NCBI GenBank assembly: GCA_036123135.1
Contig: JAZADZ010000034.1
Span: 1 to 36,897 of the forward strand
Reading direction: 5' to 3'
DNA length: 36,897 bases
Source of the DNA: GCA-2716065 sp036123135
GTDB taxonomy: Bacteria; Bacteroidota; Bacteroidia; Flavobacteriales_D; Parvicellaceae
Position numbers and translations under genes: made by a program. The notes below the pieces were generated by a model that made no database searches, had not been told where the DNA came from, and saw only the letters and a program-made list of their open reading frames with translations. The first letter of the stretch is position 1, and each line of letters starts with the position of its first letter. Of the stretch, positions 6,512-16,130 are shown in pieces.

Positions 6512-7036
6512 ATGACTAAAGAACAAAAACAGTCGGCAATTAATGATCTAAGCGAGAAATTGGATAGTAATGGTGTAATTTACATTACTGATATTTCTGA
6601 ATTAGATGCAATGGCAACAAGTGCTCTTAGAAGACAATGTCATGCCAAAGATGTCAAGCTTAGTGTCGTTAAGAACACATTGCTTAAAAAAGCAATGGAA
6701 AATGTAAAAGGTAAAGATTTATCTGAACTATATGACGTTTTACCTGGTCCAACTGCAATCATGATTGCAGATGTCGGTAATGTACCTGCGAAATTAATTA
6801 AGGATTTTAGAAAAAAAAGTGACAAACCAATCCTTAAAGGTGCATTTGTTGAAGAATCTATTTTTGTTGGAGATGATCAGCTTCAAACTCTTGTAGACAT
6901 TAAGTCTAAAGAAGAGCTAATTGGAGAAATCGTTGGATTACTTCAGTCTCCTGCTAAAAATGTTATTTCAGCATTAACTTCAAGTAAAAGTAAAATTGCT
7001 GGTTTAGTTAAAACCTTATCGGAAAAAGAACAATAA
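6512..7036 (+). CDS. rplJ: 50S ribosomal protein L10
   Basis: Base of the L7/L12 stalk; its C-terminal helix binds L12 dimers. 174 residues. N-terminal rRNA-binding domain (TKEQKQSAINDLSEKL, ALRRQCHAKDVKLSVVKNTLLKKA, the LPGPTAIMIA segment) is followed by GAFVEE and the long C-terminal helix GLLQSPAKNVISALTSSKSKIAGLVKTL. Co-transcribed with rplL after 39 bases. The rplA-rplJ gap is only 19 bases, too short for the extended L10 leader found in Proteobacteria and Firmicutes. Confidence 0.97.
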   Translation: MTKEQKQSAINDLSEKLDSNGVIYITDISELDAMATSALRRQCHAKDVKLSVVKNTLLKKAMENVKGKDLSELYDVLPGPTAIMIADVGNVPAKLIKDFRKKSDKPILKGAFVEESIFVGDDQLQTLVDIKSKEELIGEIVGLLQSPAKNVISALTSSKSKIAGLVKTLSEKEQ

Positions 7037-7075
7037 TTATTAACAAAAAAAATATTTTTTATAAAACCTAAAAAA

Positions 7076-7456
7076 ATGGCAGATGTTAAAGCTATAGCAG
7101 AAGAGTTGGTAAACTTAACTGTTAAAGAAGTAAATGAACTTGCAGAAGTTCTTAAAGAAGAATACGGAATCGAACCTGCAGCAGCAGCAGCAGTTGCAGT
7201 AGCCGCTCCAGGTGCTGGAGGTGGTGATGATGCCGCTGAAGAAAAATCAGAGTTCGACGTAGTCCTTAAAGCCCCAGGTGGTTCAAAATTACAAGTTGTT
7301 AAAGCTGTAAAAGAACTAACCGGTCTTGGACTTAAAGAAGCTAAAGAAATAGTTGATAGTGCTCCTAAAGCTGTAAAAGAAGGAGTAGGAAAAGATGAAG
7401 CTGAAGGTATTAAGAAGGCTTTAGAAGAAGCTGGTGCTGAAGTAGAATTAAAGTAA
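7076..7456 (+). CDS. rplL: 50S ribosomal protein L7/L12
   Basis: Multicopy stalk protein that recruits and activates translational GTPases. 126 residues. N-terminal dimerisation domain (about 1-32), an Ala/Gly-rich flexible hinge (about 33-55, EPAAAAAVAVAAPGAGGG), and the C-terminal factor-binding domain beginning SEFDVVLK with the helix signature KLQVVKAVKELTGLGLKEAKEIVD. It is the last gene before a hairpin and rpoB, the classical point where ribosomal-protein and polymerase expression are separated. Confidence 0.98.
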   Translation: MADVKAIAEELVNLTVKEVNELAEVLKEEYGIEPAAAAAVAVAAPGAGGGDDAAEEKSEFDVVLKAPGGSKLQVVKAVKELTGLGLKEAKEIVDSAPKAVKEGVGKDEAEGIKKALEEAGAEVELK

Positions 7457-7475
7457 TTCCTTCCAGACTTAATTT

Positions 7476-7505
7476 AAGGTCTAAGTTAAAATAGCTTAGA
7501 CCTTT
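7476..7505 (+). terminator. Attenuator-like hairpin between rplL and rpoB
   Basis: AAGGTCTAAG (7476-7485) pairs perfectly with CTTAGACCTT (7495-7504) around a 9-base loop, starting 19 bases after the rplL stop. Only three T follow directly, so it is a weak terminator; partial termination or RNase III processing between rplL and rpoBC, as known at this position in E. coli, fits best. Confidence 0.6.
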
Positions 7506-7543
7506 ACCTGTTTCATTCTTTTAATCAACTAAATTTCAACACA

Positions 7544-10500
7544 TTGGCAACAGTAGATAAAGTAACAAATAGAATAAACTTTGCATCGAGTCAGCATCGT
7601 TTTTCATATCCAGATTTTCTGGACATTCAACTTAAATCATTTCAAGAGTTTTTTCAATTAGAAACAACTTCAGAGAATAGAATTGGTGAGGGCCTATTTA
7701 AAGTATTTTGTGAAAATTTCCCTATAACCGACACAAGAAATCAATTTGTTCTCGAGTTTTTAGACTATTTTATTGATCCTCCTAGATACACAATTAATGA
7801 ATGTATTGACAGAGGATTAACGTATTCAGTTCCATTGAAAGCTGTTATGAAGCTGTATTGTACAGACCCTGAACACGAAGACTTTGAAACTATTGTTCAA
7901 GAGGTTTATTTAGGTACAATACCTTACATGACTCCTAAAGGTTCTTTTGTTATAAATGGTGCAGAACGTGTCATTGTATCTCAACTTCATAGATCACCTG
8001 GTGTTTTCTTTGGTCAAAGTAGACATGCTAATGGTACTAAGCTTTATTCAGCAAGAGTTATTCCTTTCAAAGGTTCATGGATTGAATTTGCTACAGACAT
8101 TAACAATGTGATGTACGCTTACATTGATCGTAAGAAAAAACTCCCAGTTACAACCTTGTTTAGAGCAATTGGATACCAGAGTGATAAGGATATTCTTGAA
8201 ATATTTGACTTAGCAGATGAGGTTAAAGCAACAAAAGCTGTGCTCAAAAAATCAATTGGTAGAAAGTTAGCTGCAAGAGTATTAAAATCGTGGGTTGAAG
8301 ATTTTGTTGATGAAGACACTGGAGAGGTTGTCTCAATTGAAAGAAATGAAGTTATCATCGAAAGAGAAACTATTCTTGAAAAAGAACATGTTGATTTAAT
8401 TTCTGAAGCTGGTGTAAAGACAATCATACTTCATAAAGAAAATGTTAATACTGCTGATTTTGCAATCATCTACAATACCTTACAGAAAGATACTTCAAAC
8501 TCTGAGAAAGAAGCTGTTGAGCTAATCTACCGACAATTAAGAAATGCTGAGCCGCCTGATGAAGAGACAGCAAGAGGTGTAATTGATAAATTATTCTTCT
8601 CTGAGCAGCGTTACGATTTAGGTGAAGTTGGTAGATACAGAATCAACAAAAAGCTTGGTTTAGATGTCAATGCTAATATGAGAGTTCTTACAAAGAATGA
8701 CATTATTTGTATTATAAAACAACTTATCGCATTGATTAATTCTAAGGCTGATGTTGACGATATCGACCACTTAAGCAATAGAAGAGTTCGTACAGTTGGC
8801 GAGCAGCTTTACAGTCAATTTGGTGTAGGTCTTGCTAGAATGGCTAGAACCATCAGGGAGAGAATGAATGTTCGTGACAATGAGGTTTTTACTCCAATTG
8901 ATTTGATTAATGCCAAAACATTGTCTAGCGTTATCAATTCTTTTTTTGGTACCAATCAGCTTTCTCAGTTCATGGACCAAACAAATCCCCTTGCTGAAGT
9001 TACTCACAAGAGAAGAATGTCCGCATTAGGGCCTGGAGGTTTGACTAGAGAGCGTGCTGGTTTCGAGGTGCGTGATGTTCACTACACCCATTACGGAAGG
9101 TTATGTACTATCGAGACTCCTGAGGGACCAAATATTGGTTTAATATCTTCTTTATGTGTATATGCTAAAGTAAATAGATTAGGATTCATCGAAACTCCCT
9201 ATCGAGAAGTTGAAAAAGGTAAAGTAAATCTCAAAAAAGAACCAATTTTCCTAAGTGCTGAAGAAGAAGACAACAAATACATTGCACAAGCAAATGCTAA
9301 AACTGATGATAAGGGGAATTTTATAAACGAAAATGTTATTGCACGTTTTGAAGGAGATTTCCCTGTTCCAAGTAAAATGGACATCAATTTAATTGATGTA
9401 GGTACCAATCAAATTGCATCCATTGCAGCATCATGTATTCCATTTTTAGAACACGATGATGCCAACCGTGCTTTGATGGGATCAAACATGCAGCGTCAGT
9501 CTGTTCCTCTGTTGAAACCAAATTCACCTATTGTAGGAACTGGTATTGAGGAGCTTGTTGCTCGAGATTCTAGAGTTTTGATTCATGCGCAAGATAACGG
9601 AGTTGTTGAGTATGTTGATGCTAATGAGATTCACGTCAAATACGATCTTAGTACGGATGATCTTATTGTACGTTTTGACGATGAGGTCAAAGTATATCAG
9701 CTAACTAAATTCCAGAAAACTAATCAAGGTAGCTCAATTAATCTTGTTCCAATTGTTAAAAAAGGAGATAAGATTAAAAAAGGTCAAGTATTGGTCGAAG
9801 GTTATGCTACACAAAAAGGTGAGCTAGCTTTAGGGCAGAACTTGAAAGTTGCGTTCATGCCTTGGAAAGGGTACAACTTTGAGGATGCGATTGTGATTTC
9901 AGAAAAAGTTGTCAAAGATGATATCTTTACTTCTGTACATATTGATGAGTTCTCTCTTGACGTAAGAGATACAAAGCGTGGTCTGGAAGAGCTTACAGCA
10001 GACATTCCAAATGTTAGTGAAGAAGCTACTAAAGATTTAGATGAAAACGGTATCATTCGAATTGGAGCTGAAGTTAAAGAAGGAGATATTTTAATTGGAA
10101 AAATTACTCCCAAAGGAGAAAGCGATCCATCACCTGAGGAAAAACTCTTAAGAGCAATTTTTGGTGATAAAGCTGGTGATGTCAAAGATGCATCCTTAAA
10201 AGTTTCTCCTTCCGTAACTGGTGTTGTAATTGATAAAAAGCTCTTCTCCAAGGCAGTAAAAGACAGAAGGTCCAAGGCAGCAGATAAGCCAATTTTGGAA
10301 CAAATTGATGCTGAAATGGATAAGGATTTAGCTAATCTTAAGGCTGTTTTGATTGAAAAATTGATTCAAATTATTGGCGATAATAAGTCAAAAGGTGTTT
10401 TCAATATTTTTAAAGAAGAAATAGTAAAAAAAGGCGTCAAATTCACAGAAAAAACACTCAAGCAAATCGATTTTTTACAAGTTAATCCTAAAAATTGGTC

Positions 10501-11356
10501 TGCGGACGATAAGGTTAATATGTTAATTGAAAGAACACTGCACAACTATAACCTTAAAGCTACAGATTGCATTGGTCGTTTCAAACGAAAAAAGTTCCAA
10601 ATAACAGTCGGAGATGAATTACCAAATGGTATAATAAAACTTGCCAAAGTATACTTGGCTAAAAAGAGAAAACTCAAAGTTGGTGATAAAATGGCTGGTC
10701 GTCATGGAAATAAAGGTATTGTTGCCAAAATTGTCCGAGAAGAAGACATGCCATTCCTTGAAGATGGTACACCAGTTGATATTGTGCTCAACCCTCTTGG
10801 TGTTCCCTCTAGGATGAACCTTGGTCAGATTTATGAAACTGTGTTGGGATGGGCTGGACAAAAGCTTGGTAAGAAATTTTCAACTCCAATATTTGATGGA
10901 GCAAGCTTAGACGATATCAATAATCTTACTGATGAGGCTGGAGTTCCAAGAAATGGAAAAACCTATCTTTACGATGGTGGCACAGGTGAGAAGTTTGATC
11001 AACCAGCTACAGTTGGTATAATTTACATGATCAAGCTAAGTCACATGGTAGATGATAAAATGCATGCTCGTTCCATTGGTCCTTATTCACTTATTACTCA
11101 ACAACCTCTCGGTGGTAAAGCCCAGTTTGGAGGCCAGCGTTTTGGTGAAATGGAAGTATGGGCGCTTGAAGCATTTGGAGCCTCTAACATTCTTCAGGAG
11201 ATTTTAACTGTAAAATCTGATGACGTTCAAGGAAGAGCGAAAGCTTATGAATGTATTGTTAAAGGGAAAAATCTTCCAACACCTGGAATTCCTGAATCAT
11301 TTAATGTACTTTTAAACGAATTACAAGGATTGGGATTGAATATAGCATTAGATTAA
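7544..11356 (+). CDS. rpoB: DNA-directed RNA polymerase subunit beta
   Basis: Catalytic-core subunit of RNA polymerase. 1270 residues, the usual size in Bacteroidota. The start is TTG at 7544; no ATG is present upstream in frame and the product begins MATVDKVTNRINFAS as family members do. The rifampicin pocket (about residues 470-500) reads QLSQFMDQTNPLAEVTHKRR followed by MSALGPGG; then ETPEGPNIGLI. Later motifs include GYNFEDAIVISE, KITPKGESDPSPEEKLLRAIFG, GDKMAGRHGNKGI, MNLGQIYETVLGWAG, GGKAQFGGQRFGEMEVWALEA and a C terminus ending GLNIALD. An 87-base gap with an attenuator-like hairpin precedes it, and rpoC follows after 58 bases. Confidence 0.99.
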   Translation: MATVDKVTNRINFASSQHRFSYPDFLDIQLKSFQEFFQLETTSENRIGEGLFKVFCENFPITDTRNQFVLEFLDYFIDPPRYTINECIDRGLTYSVPLKAVMKLYCTDPEHEDFETIVQEVYLGTIPYMTPKGSFVINGAERVIVSQLHRSPGVFFGQSRHANGTKLYSARVIPFKGSWIEFATDINNVMYAYIDRKKKLPVTTLFRAIGYQSDKDILEIFDLADEVKATKAVLKKSIGRKLAARVLKSWVEDFVDEDTGEVVSIERNEVIIERETILEKEHVDLISEAGVKTIILHKENVNTADFAIIYNTLQKDTSNSEKEAVELIYRQLRNAEPPDEETARGVIDKLFFSEQRYDLGEVGRYRINKKLGLDVNANMRVLTKNDIICIIKQLIALINSKADVDDIDHLSNRRVRTVGEQLYSQFGVGLARMARTIRERMNVRDNEVFTPIDLINAKTLSSVINSFFGTNQLSQFMDQTNPLAEVTHKRRMSALGPGGLTRERAGFEVRDVHYTHYGRLCTIETPEGPNIGLISSLCVYAKVNRLGFIETPYREVEKGKVNLKKEPIFLSAEEEDNKYIAQANAKTDDKGNFINENVIARFEGDFPVPSKMDINLIDVGTNQIASIAASCIPFLEHDDANRALMGSNMQRQSVPLLKPNSPIVGTGIEELVARDSRVLIHAQDNGVVEYVDANEIHVKYDLSTDDLIVRFDDEVKVYQLTKFQKTNQGSSINLVPIVKKGDKIKKGQVLVEGYATQKGELALGQNLKVAFMPWKGYNFEDAIVISEKVVKDDIFTSVHIDEFSLDVRDTKRGLEELTADIPNVSEEATKDLDENGIIRIGAEVKEGDILIGKITPKGESDPSPEEKLLRAIFGDKAGDVKDASLKVSPSVTGVVIDKKLFSKAVKDRRSKAADKPILEQIDAEMDKDLANLKAVLIEKLIQIIGDNKSKGVFNIFKEEIVKKGVKFTEKTLKQIDFLQVNPKNWSADDKVNMLIERTLHNYNLKATDCIGRFKRKKFQITVGDELPNGIIKLAKVYLAKKRKLKVGDKMAGRHGNKGIVAKIVREEDMPFLEDGTPVDIVLNPLGVPSRMNLGQIYETVLGWAGQKLGKKFSTPIFDGASLDDINNLTDEAGVPRNGKTYLYDGGTGEKFDQPATVGIIYMIKLSHMVDDKMHARSIGPYSLITQQPLGGKAQFGGQRFGEMEVWALEAFGASNILQEILTVKSDDVQGRAKAYECIVKGKNLPTPGIPESFNVLLNELQGLGLNIALD

Positions 11357-11363
11357 TTAATCA

Positions 11364-11384
11364 ATCTCTTCATTTTGGAGAGAT
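11364..11384 (+). other. Small hairpin between rpoB and rpoC
   Basis: ATCTCTTC (11364-11371) pairs with GGAGAGAT (11377-11384) with one G-T pair and a 5-base loop. No strong T-tract follows, so it is not an efficient terminator; rpoB and rpoC are expected to stay co-transcribed. Confidence 0.35.
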
Positions 11385-11414
11385 ATTTGTTGTTTACAAC
11401 GTTAAATAAAAATT

Positions 11415-14400
11415 ATGGCTTTTAGAAAAGATTACAAAGTTAACAGCGATTTTAATAAGATTACAATCAGTTTGGCATCTCCTGAACTTCTCCTTGAGAG
11501 GTCACATGGAGAGGTCCTTAAGCCTGAGACCATAAACTACAGAACTTATAAACCTGAAAGAGATGGTTTGTTTTGTGAGAGAATTTTTGGTCCTGTTAAG
11601 GATTATGAATGTCATTGCGGGAAATACAAAAGAATTCGTTACAAAGGTATCGTATGTGACCGTTGCGGAGTTGAGGTAACAGAGAAGAAAGTTCGTAGAG
11701 AAAGAATGGGTCATATCTCACTTGTTGTTCCTGTAGCTCATATTTGGTACTTTAAATCTTTACCGAATAAAATTGGTTATTTGCTTGGTCTTCCAACCAA
11801 AAAGCTGGATCAAATCATTTACTACGAAAGATATGTCGTTATTAAGCCTGGTAATGCATTAAACGCTGAGGGTGAGCCAGTAAATAAAATGGACTTTCTA
11901 ACTGAAGAAGAATATTTAGATATTTTGGATACTCTCCCAAAAGAAAACCAATATTTAGATGATTCAGATCCGAATAAATTTATCGCCAAAATGGGTGCAG
12001 AGGCTTTGCATGATTTACTTCAAAATGAAGATCTAGATGCAAAGTCGTATCAGCTAAGACATCAAGCTCACAACGAGACTTCTCAACAGCGAAAAAATGA
12101 AGCGCTTAAAAGATTACAAGTTATTGAAGCCTTTAGAGATGCAAATTCTCGAATAGATAACAAGCCAGAATGGATGATCGTAAAAGTTGTTCCTGTTATT
12201 CCTCCTGATTTAAGGCCACTTGTTCCCTTAGACGGTGGAAGATTTGCAACTTCTGATTTGAATGATTTATATCGTAGGGTAATTATTAGAAATAACCGTC
12301 TGAAAAGGCTTATTGAAATCAAAGCTCCTGAAGTTATTCTAAGAAATGAAAAAAGAATGCTTCAAGAATCTGTTGATTCTCTTTTTGATAACTCAAGAAA
12401 GTCAAGCGCTGTTAAAACCGACAAAAACAGACCACTTAAATCTCTTTCAGATAGCTTAAAGGGAAAGCAAGGTAGATTTAGACAGAATCTTCTTGGAAAA
12501 AGAGTTGATTATTCTGCACGATCGGTAATTGTCGTTGGTCCCACATTAAAACTTCATGAGTGTGGATTGCCAAAAAACATGGCAGCTGAACTTTTTAAAC
12601 CTTTTATCATTCGTAAGATGATTGAAAGAGGGATTGTTAAAACAGTCAAATCTGCAAAAAAGATAGTTGATCGCAAAGAGCCTGTAGTATGGGATATTCT
12701 TGAAAATGTATTAAAAGGTCATCCAGTACTTTTAAACAGAGCACCAACTTTACACAGATTAGGTATTCAAGCTTTTCAACCCAAATTAATAGAAGGCAAA
12801 GCAATCCAGTTGCATCCTTTGGTGTGTACTGCATTCAATGCTGATTTTGATGGTGATCAAATGGCTGTTCACCTTCCTCTCGGAAATGCGGCGATTTTGG
12901 AAGCACAATTATTGATGCTTGCTTCACATAATATTTTGAATCCTGCTAATGGTGCACCAATTACAGTACCTTCTCAAGACATGGTTTTAGGTTTGTATTA
13001 CATTACTAAACTCAAAAAACATACTAAGGAAGATCCCGTTAATGGTGAAGGAATGACTTTTTACTCTTCTGAAGAAGTAAAAATTGCTTATAATGAAGGT
13101 AAGCTAGATTTACATGCGTCTATTAAAGTAAAAATTGATGATGTTGTAGATGGAAATCCGGTCAACCATATTGTAGAAACGACTACCGGAAGAGTTATTT
13201 TCAATGAACTTGTTCCTGCTGAAGTAGGTTTTGTTAATGAAGTATTGACTAAAAAATCTTTAAGAGATATTATTTCAAATATTATAAAGATTTCTGGTGT
13301 TCCAAATACTGCTAAATTCCTTGACGACATTAAAGATTTAGGTTATTATATGGCATTTAAAGGTGGTTTATCGTTCAACCTAGATGATGTGCAAATTCCA
13401 CCTGAAAAAGATATTCTCATAAACAAAGCCAGAAATCAGGTAGATGAAGTTAAGATGAACTACAACATGGGTCTGATTACCAACAACGAAAGGTACAATC
13501 AAATTATTGATATTTGGACGCATACCAACTCAAGATTAACTTTTACATTGATGGAAAAACTTAAGGCTGACAAGCAAGGGTTTAATTCCATTTATATGAT
13601 GATGGATTCTGGAGCAAGAGGCTCAAAAGAGCAAATCCGTCAGTTATCCGGAATGAGGGGGCTTATGGCGAAACCTCAAAAGTCTGGTGCTACTGGAGGA
13701 CAAGATATCATTGAAAATCCTATTCTTTCAAATTTCAAAGAGGGTCTTTCTATACTTGAATATTTTATTTCTACTCACGGTGCTCGAAAGGGACTAGCGG
13801 ATACTGCTCTAAAAACTGCTGATGCTGGATACCTTACAAGAAGACTTGTTGACGTAGCACAAGACGTGGTGGTAAATGCTCAAGATTGTGGTACACTAAG
13901 AGGTTTAATGGTTTCAGCACTAAAGAAAGATGACGAAATTGTTGAAACCCTATACGACAGAATTTTAGGAAGAGTAGCATTATTCGACATTGAGAACCCG
14001 AATACTGGTGAAGTTATCGTTCCTGAGGGTAATGAAATTACTGAAGACCTTGCAAAAGCTGTTCAGGCTTCTGGAATTGAAGAGGTTGAAATCCGTTCGG
14101 TGCTTACTTGTGAACAAACAAGAGGAGTCTGTGTCTTATGCTATGGAAGAAATTTATCCACTGGAAAAATGGTTCAGATTGGTGAAGCTGTTGGGGTTAT
14201 TGCTGCTCAGTCTATCGGTGAGCCTGGTACTCAGTTGACTCTTAGAACTTTCCATGTTGGTGGTACTGCATCAAACATTGCAGACGATGCTGCTTTAAGG
14301 GCTAAAAACGATGGAGTTTTAGAAATCGAAGGTCTTAATACGGTTACAAAGAAAAATGAAGAGGGAGAAGAAATCGAAGTTGTAGTTGGCAGGGCTGGTG

Positions 14401-15737
14401 AGCTTAGGCTAATTGACAATGCTGGTAATGTAATTATGACCAACAATATTCCTTATGGTTCACAATTTTTTGTTAAAAATAAAAAGAAACTTAAAAAAGG
14501 AGATTTGATCTGTAAATGGGATCCTTACAACGCTGTTATTCTCTCTGATATTGATGGTTCTGTTCAATTTGAAAATTTAGTTGAAGGCGTTACTTACCGT
14601 GAAGAGCAAGATGAACAGACTGGATTTACAGAAATTGTAATAAAGGAAAATAGAGACAAGAAGATGATTCCAACAATAAATATTGTTGATAAGAAAGGAG
14701 AGCTATTGAAATCTTACAATCTTCCAGTCGATGCGCACATTATCGTTAAAGAGGAAGATAAGATAGTTGCTGGTCAAATAATTGTCAAAATTCCTAGAAA
14801 ATCAGGAAAATCTGGTGATATTACTGGTGGTCTTCCAAGAGTTACTGAAATGTTTGAGGCAAGAAACCCTTCAAATCCAGCCGTTGTTTCTGAAATCGAT
14901 GGTGTTGCTTCATATGGTAAAATTAAAAGAGGTAACCGTGAGGTTATCATTGAGGCCAAGACAGGAGAAATTAAAAAATATCTTGTTCCTCTTTCTAGAC
15001 ACATTCTTGTCCAAGAAAATGATTACGTTAAGGCAGGTCATCCTCTTTCCGATGGAGCTACTACTCCAGCTGATATTTTGTCGATTAAAGGACCAACTGC
15101 TGTTCAGGAGTATATAGTTAATGAAATCCAAGAAGTATACCGACTTCAAGGAGTTAAAATTAACGATAAGCACTTCGAGGTTATTGTACGCCAAATGATG
15201 CGTAAAGTTGAAGTAGTTGATGCTGGTGATACTAAGTTTCTTGAAAAAAATGCTGTTAATAAATGGGAGTTCATCAAAGAGAACGACCTTATATTCGGTA
15301 AAAAAGTAATTACTGATGCAGGAGAGTCTACTAATCTTCAACTTGGTCAGATTGTTTCTGCAAGAAAGCTAAGAGATGAAAACTCAATGCTTAAAAGAAA
15401 TGATGCCAAACTAGTTGAAGCTAGAGATGCACTTACAGCTACTGCTAAGCCGTTATTACAAGGAATTACGAAAGCTTCCTTACACACTGATAGTTTCATT
15501 TCAGCGGCCTCCTTCCAGGAAACAACCAAAGTTCTGAACCAAGCTGCAGTTAATGGAAAAGTTGATCATCTCTTGGGGCTGAAAGAAAATGTTATTGTTG
15601 GTCATAAAATACCTGCTGGAACAGGAATGCGTGATTACCAAACAATGATTGTTGGTTCAAAAAGTGATTACAATCGATTGGTGAACAATGATGATGCAAT
15701 TGAAGTTGAGTCTACAGTTGGAACGCTTAATTCGTAA
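11415..15737 (+). CDS. rpoC: DNA-directed RNA polymerase subunit beta'
   Basis: Catalytic subunit carrying the active-site magnesium loop. 1440 residues, normal for Bacteroidota. N-terminal zinc ribbon CHCGKYKR/CDRCGVEV; clamp and RRVIIRNNRLKRL; the lid/rudder region GKQGRFRQNLLGKRVDYSARSVIVVGP; the catalytic NADFDGDQMAVH at residues 475-486 with Asp 477, 479 and 481; bridge helix and trigger loop region with GARGSKEQIRQLSGMRGLMAKP and ARKGLADTALKTADAGYLTRRLVDVAQD; second zinc site CEQTRGVCVLCYG; and the C-terminal GESTNLQLGQIV segment. A DUF3467 gene follows after 11 bases. Confidence 0.99.
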   Translation: MAFRKDYKVNSDFNKITISLASPELLLERSHGEVLKPETINYRTYKPERDGLFCERIFGPVKDYECHCGKYKRIRYKGIVCDRCGVEVTEKKVRRERMGHISLVVPVAHIWYFKSLPNKIGYLLGLPTKKLDQIIYYERYVVIKPGNALNAEGEPVNKMDFLTEEEYLDILDTLPKENQYLDDSDPNKFIAKMGAEALHDLLQNEDLDAKSYQLRHQAHNETSQQRKNEALKRLQVIEAFRDANSRIDNKPEWMIVKVVPVIPPDLRPLVPLDGGRFATSDLNDLYRRVIIRNNRLKRLIEIKAPEVILRNEKRMLQESVDSLFDNSRKSSAVKTDKNRPLKSLSDSLKGKQGRFRQNLLGKRVDYSARSVIVVGPTLKLHECGLPKNMAAELFKPFIIRKMIERGIVKTVKSAKKIVDRKEPVVWDILENVLKGHPVLLNRAPTLHRLGIQAFQPKLIEGKAIQLHPLVCTAFNADFDGDQMAVHLPLGNAAILEAQLLMLASHNILNPANGAPITVPSQDMVLGLYYITKLKKHTKEDPVNGEGMTFYSSEEVKIAYNEGKLDLHASIKVKIDDVVDGNPVNHIVETTTGRVIFNELVPAEVGFVNEVLTKKSLRDIISNIIKISGVPNTAKFLDDIKDLGYYMAFKGGLSFNLDDVQIPPEKDILINKARNQVDEVKMNYNMGLITNNERYNQIIDIWTHTNSRLTFTLMEKLKADKQGFNSIYMMMDSGARGSKEQIRQLSGMRGLMAKPQKSGATGGQDIIENPILSNFKEGLSILEYFISTHGARKGLADTALKTADAGYLTRRLVDVAQDVVVNAQDCGTLRGLMVSALKKDDEIVETLYDRILGRVALFDIENPNTGEVIVPEGNEITEDLAKAVQASGIEEVEIRSVLTCEQTRGVCVLCYGRNLSTGKMVQIGEAVGVIAAQSIGEPGTQLTLRTFHVGGTASNIADDAALRAKNDGVLEIEGLNTVTKKNEEGEEIEVVVGRAGELRLIDNAGNVIMTNNIPYGSQFFVKNKKKLKKGDLICKWDPYNAVILSDIDGSVQFENLVEGVTYREEQDEQTGFTEIVIKENRDKKMIPTINIVDKKGELLKSYNLPVDAHIIVKEEDKIVAGQIIVKIPRKSGKSGDITGGLPRVTEMFEARNPSNPAVVSEIDGVASYGKIKRGNREVIIEAKTGEIKKYLVPLSRHILVQENDYVKAGHPLSDGATTPADILSIKGPTAVQEYIVNEIQEVYRLQGVKINDKHFEVIVRQMMRKVEVVDAGDTKFLEKNAVNKWEFIKENDLIFGKKVITDAGESTNLQLGQIVSARKLRDENSMLKRNDAKLVEARDALTATAKPLLQGITKASLHTDSFISAASFQETTKVLNQAAVNGKVDHLLGLKENVIVGHKIPAGTGMRDYQTMIVGSKSDYNRLVNNDDAIEVESTVGTLNS

Positions 15738-15748
15738 TTATCTCTTGT

Positions 15749-16066
15749 ATGAGCGAAAAGAAAGAAAATCAGCAAGGATTTAATATTGAACTTTCAGAGG
15801 AGGTATCTGAGGGAACGTATTCAAATCTGGCAATAATTCAACATTCCTCATCTGAGTTTATTTTTGATTTTGTTCGAATAATGCCTGGTGTTCCAAAAGG
15901 CAAAGTTAAATCTAGAATTGTTATGACACCCGAGCATGCTAAAAAGCTTATGCGTGCATTAAATGATAACATCTCTAAATACGAAAGTAATATTGGTAGC
16001 ATTCGAGAAGACAATCGAATTAATCCGATTCCTCTAAATTTTGGAGGACCTGATACTCAAGCATAA
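15749..16066 (+). CDS. DUF3467 domain protein
   Basis: 105-residue soluble protein, no signal or membrane segment. It matches DUF3467: acidic N terminus (MSEKKENQQGFNIELSEEVSEGTYSN), the core LAIIQHSSSEFIFDFVRIMPGVPKGKVKSRIVMTPEHAKKLMRAL and a tail ending PIPLNFGGPDTQA. The function of the family is not established to my knowledge. It lies 11 bases after rpoC and before a strong terminator, so it is the last gene of the rpoBC transcript; this placement recurs in Bacteroidota and suggests, without proving, a role with RNA polymerase or an expression level tied to it. Confidence 0.85.
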   Translation: MSEKKENQQGFNIELSEEVSEGTYSNLAIIQHSSSEFIFDFVRIMPGVPKGKVKSRIVMTPEHAKKLMRALNDNISKYESNIGSIREDNRINPIPLNFGGPDTQA

Positions 16067-16085
16067 TTTCAACTTCAAAAAATTT

Positions 16086-16118
16086 AAGGTTGTTATCCTA
16101 TTAAGATAGCAACCTTTT
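16086..16118 (+). terminator. Rho-independent terminator of the rpoBC-DUF3467 operon
   Basis: AAGGTTGTTATC (16086-16097) pairs with GATAGCAACCTT (16105-16116), twelve pairs with one G-T, 7-base loop, then T's. It closes the large operon 19 bases after the DUF3467 stop. Confidence 0.88.
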
Positions 16119-16125
16119 ATATTTG
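16118..16125 (+). promoter_or_regulatory. Candidate -7 box directly before the porin gene
   Basis: TATATTTG matches TAnnTTTG exactly and ends 5 bases before the ATG at 16131, so initiation there would give a leaderless or almost leaderless message. No TTTG box lies at the right distance because the terminator stem occupies that space (GTTG at 16089-16092 is 25 bases away), so this is tentative. Confidence 0.3.
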
Positions 16126-16130
16126 TTTTA

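Noticed and set aside
8940..9040. Rifampicin-resistance change in rpoB (Ala where E. coli has Ser522, Thr for Asn518)
   Set aside because: These residues are, as I recall, the common form in Bacteroidota; the main resistance positions (Asp516, His526, Ser531 equivalents) are wild type.
9802..10275. 157-residue antisense frame within rpoB
   Set aside because: Ser/Leu/Thr-rich translation of the reverse strand of rpoB; no start context or domain.
14910..15341. Antisense frame of 143 residues and sense-strand shifted frame of 111 residues in rpoC
   Set aside because: Both lie fully inside well-conserved rpoC coding sequence and look like composition artefacts.
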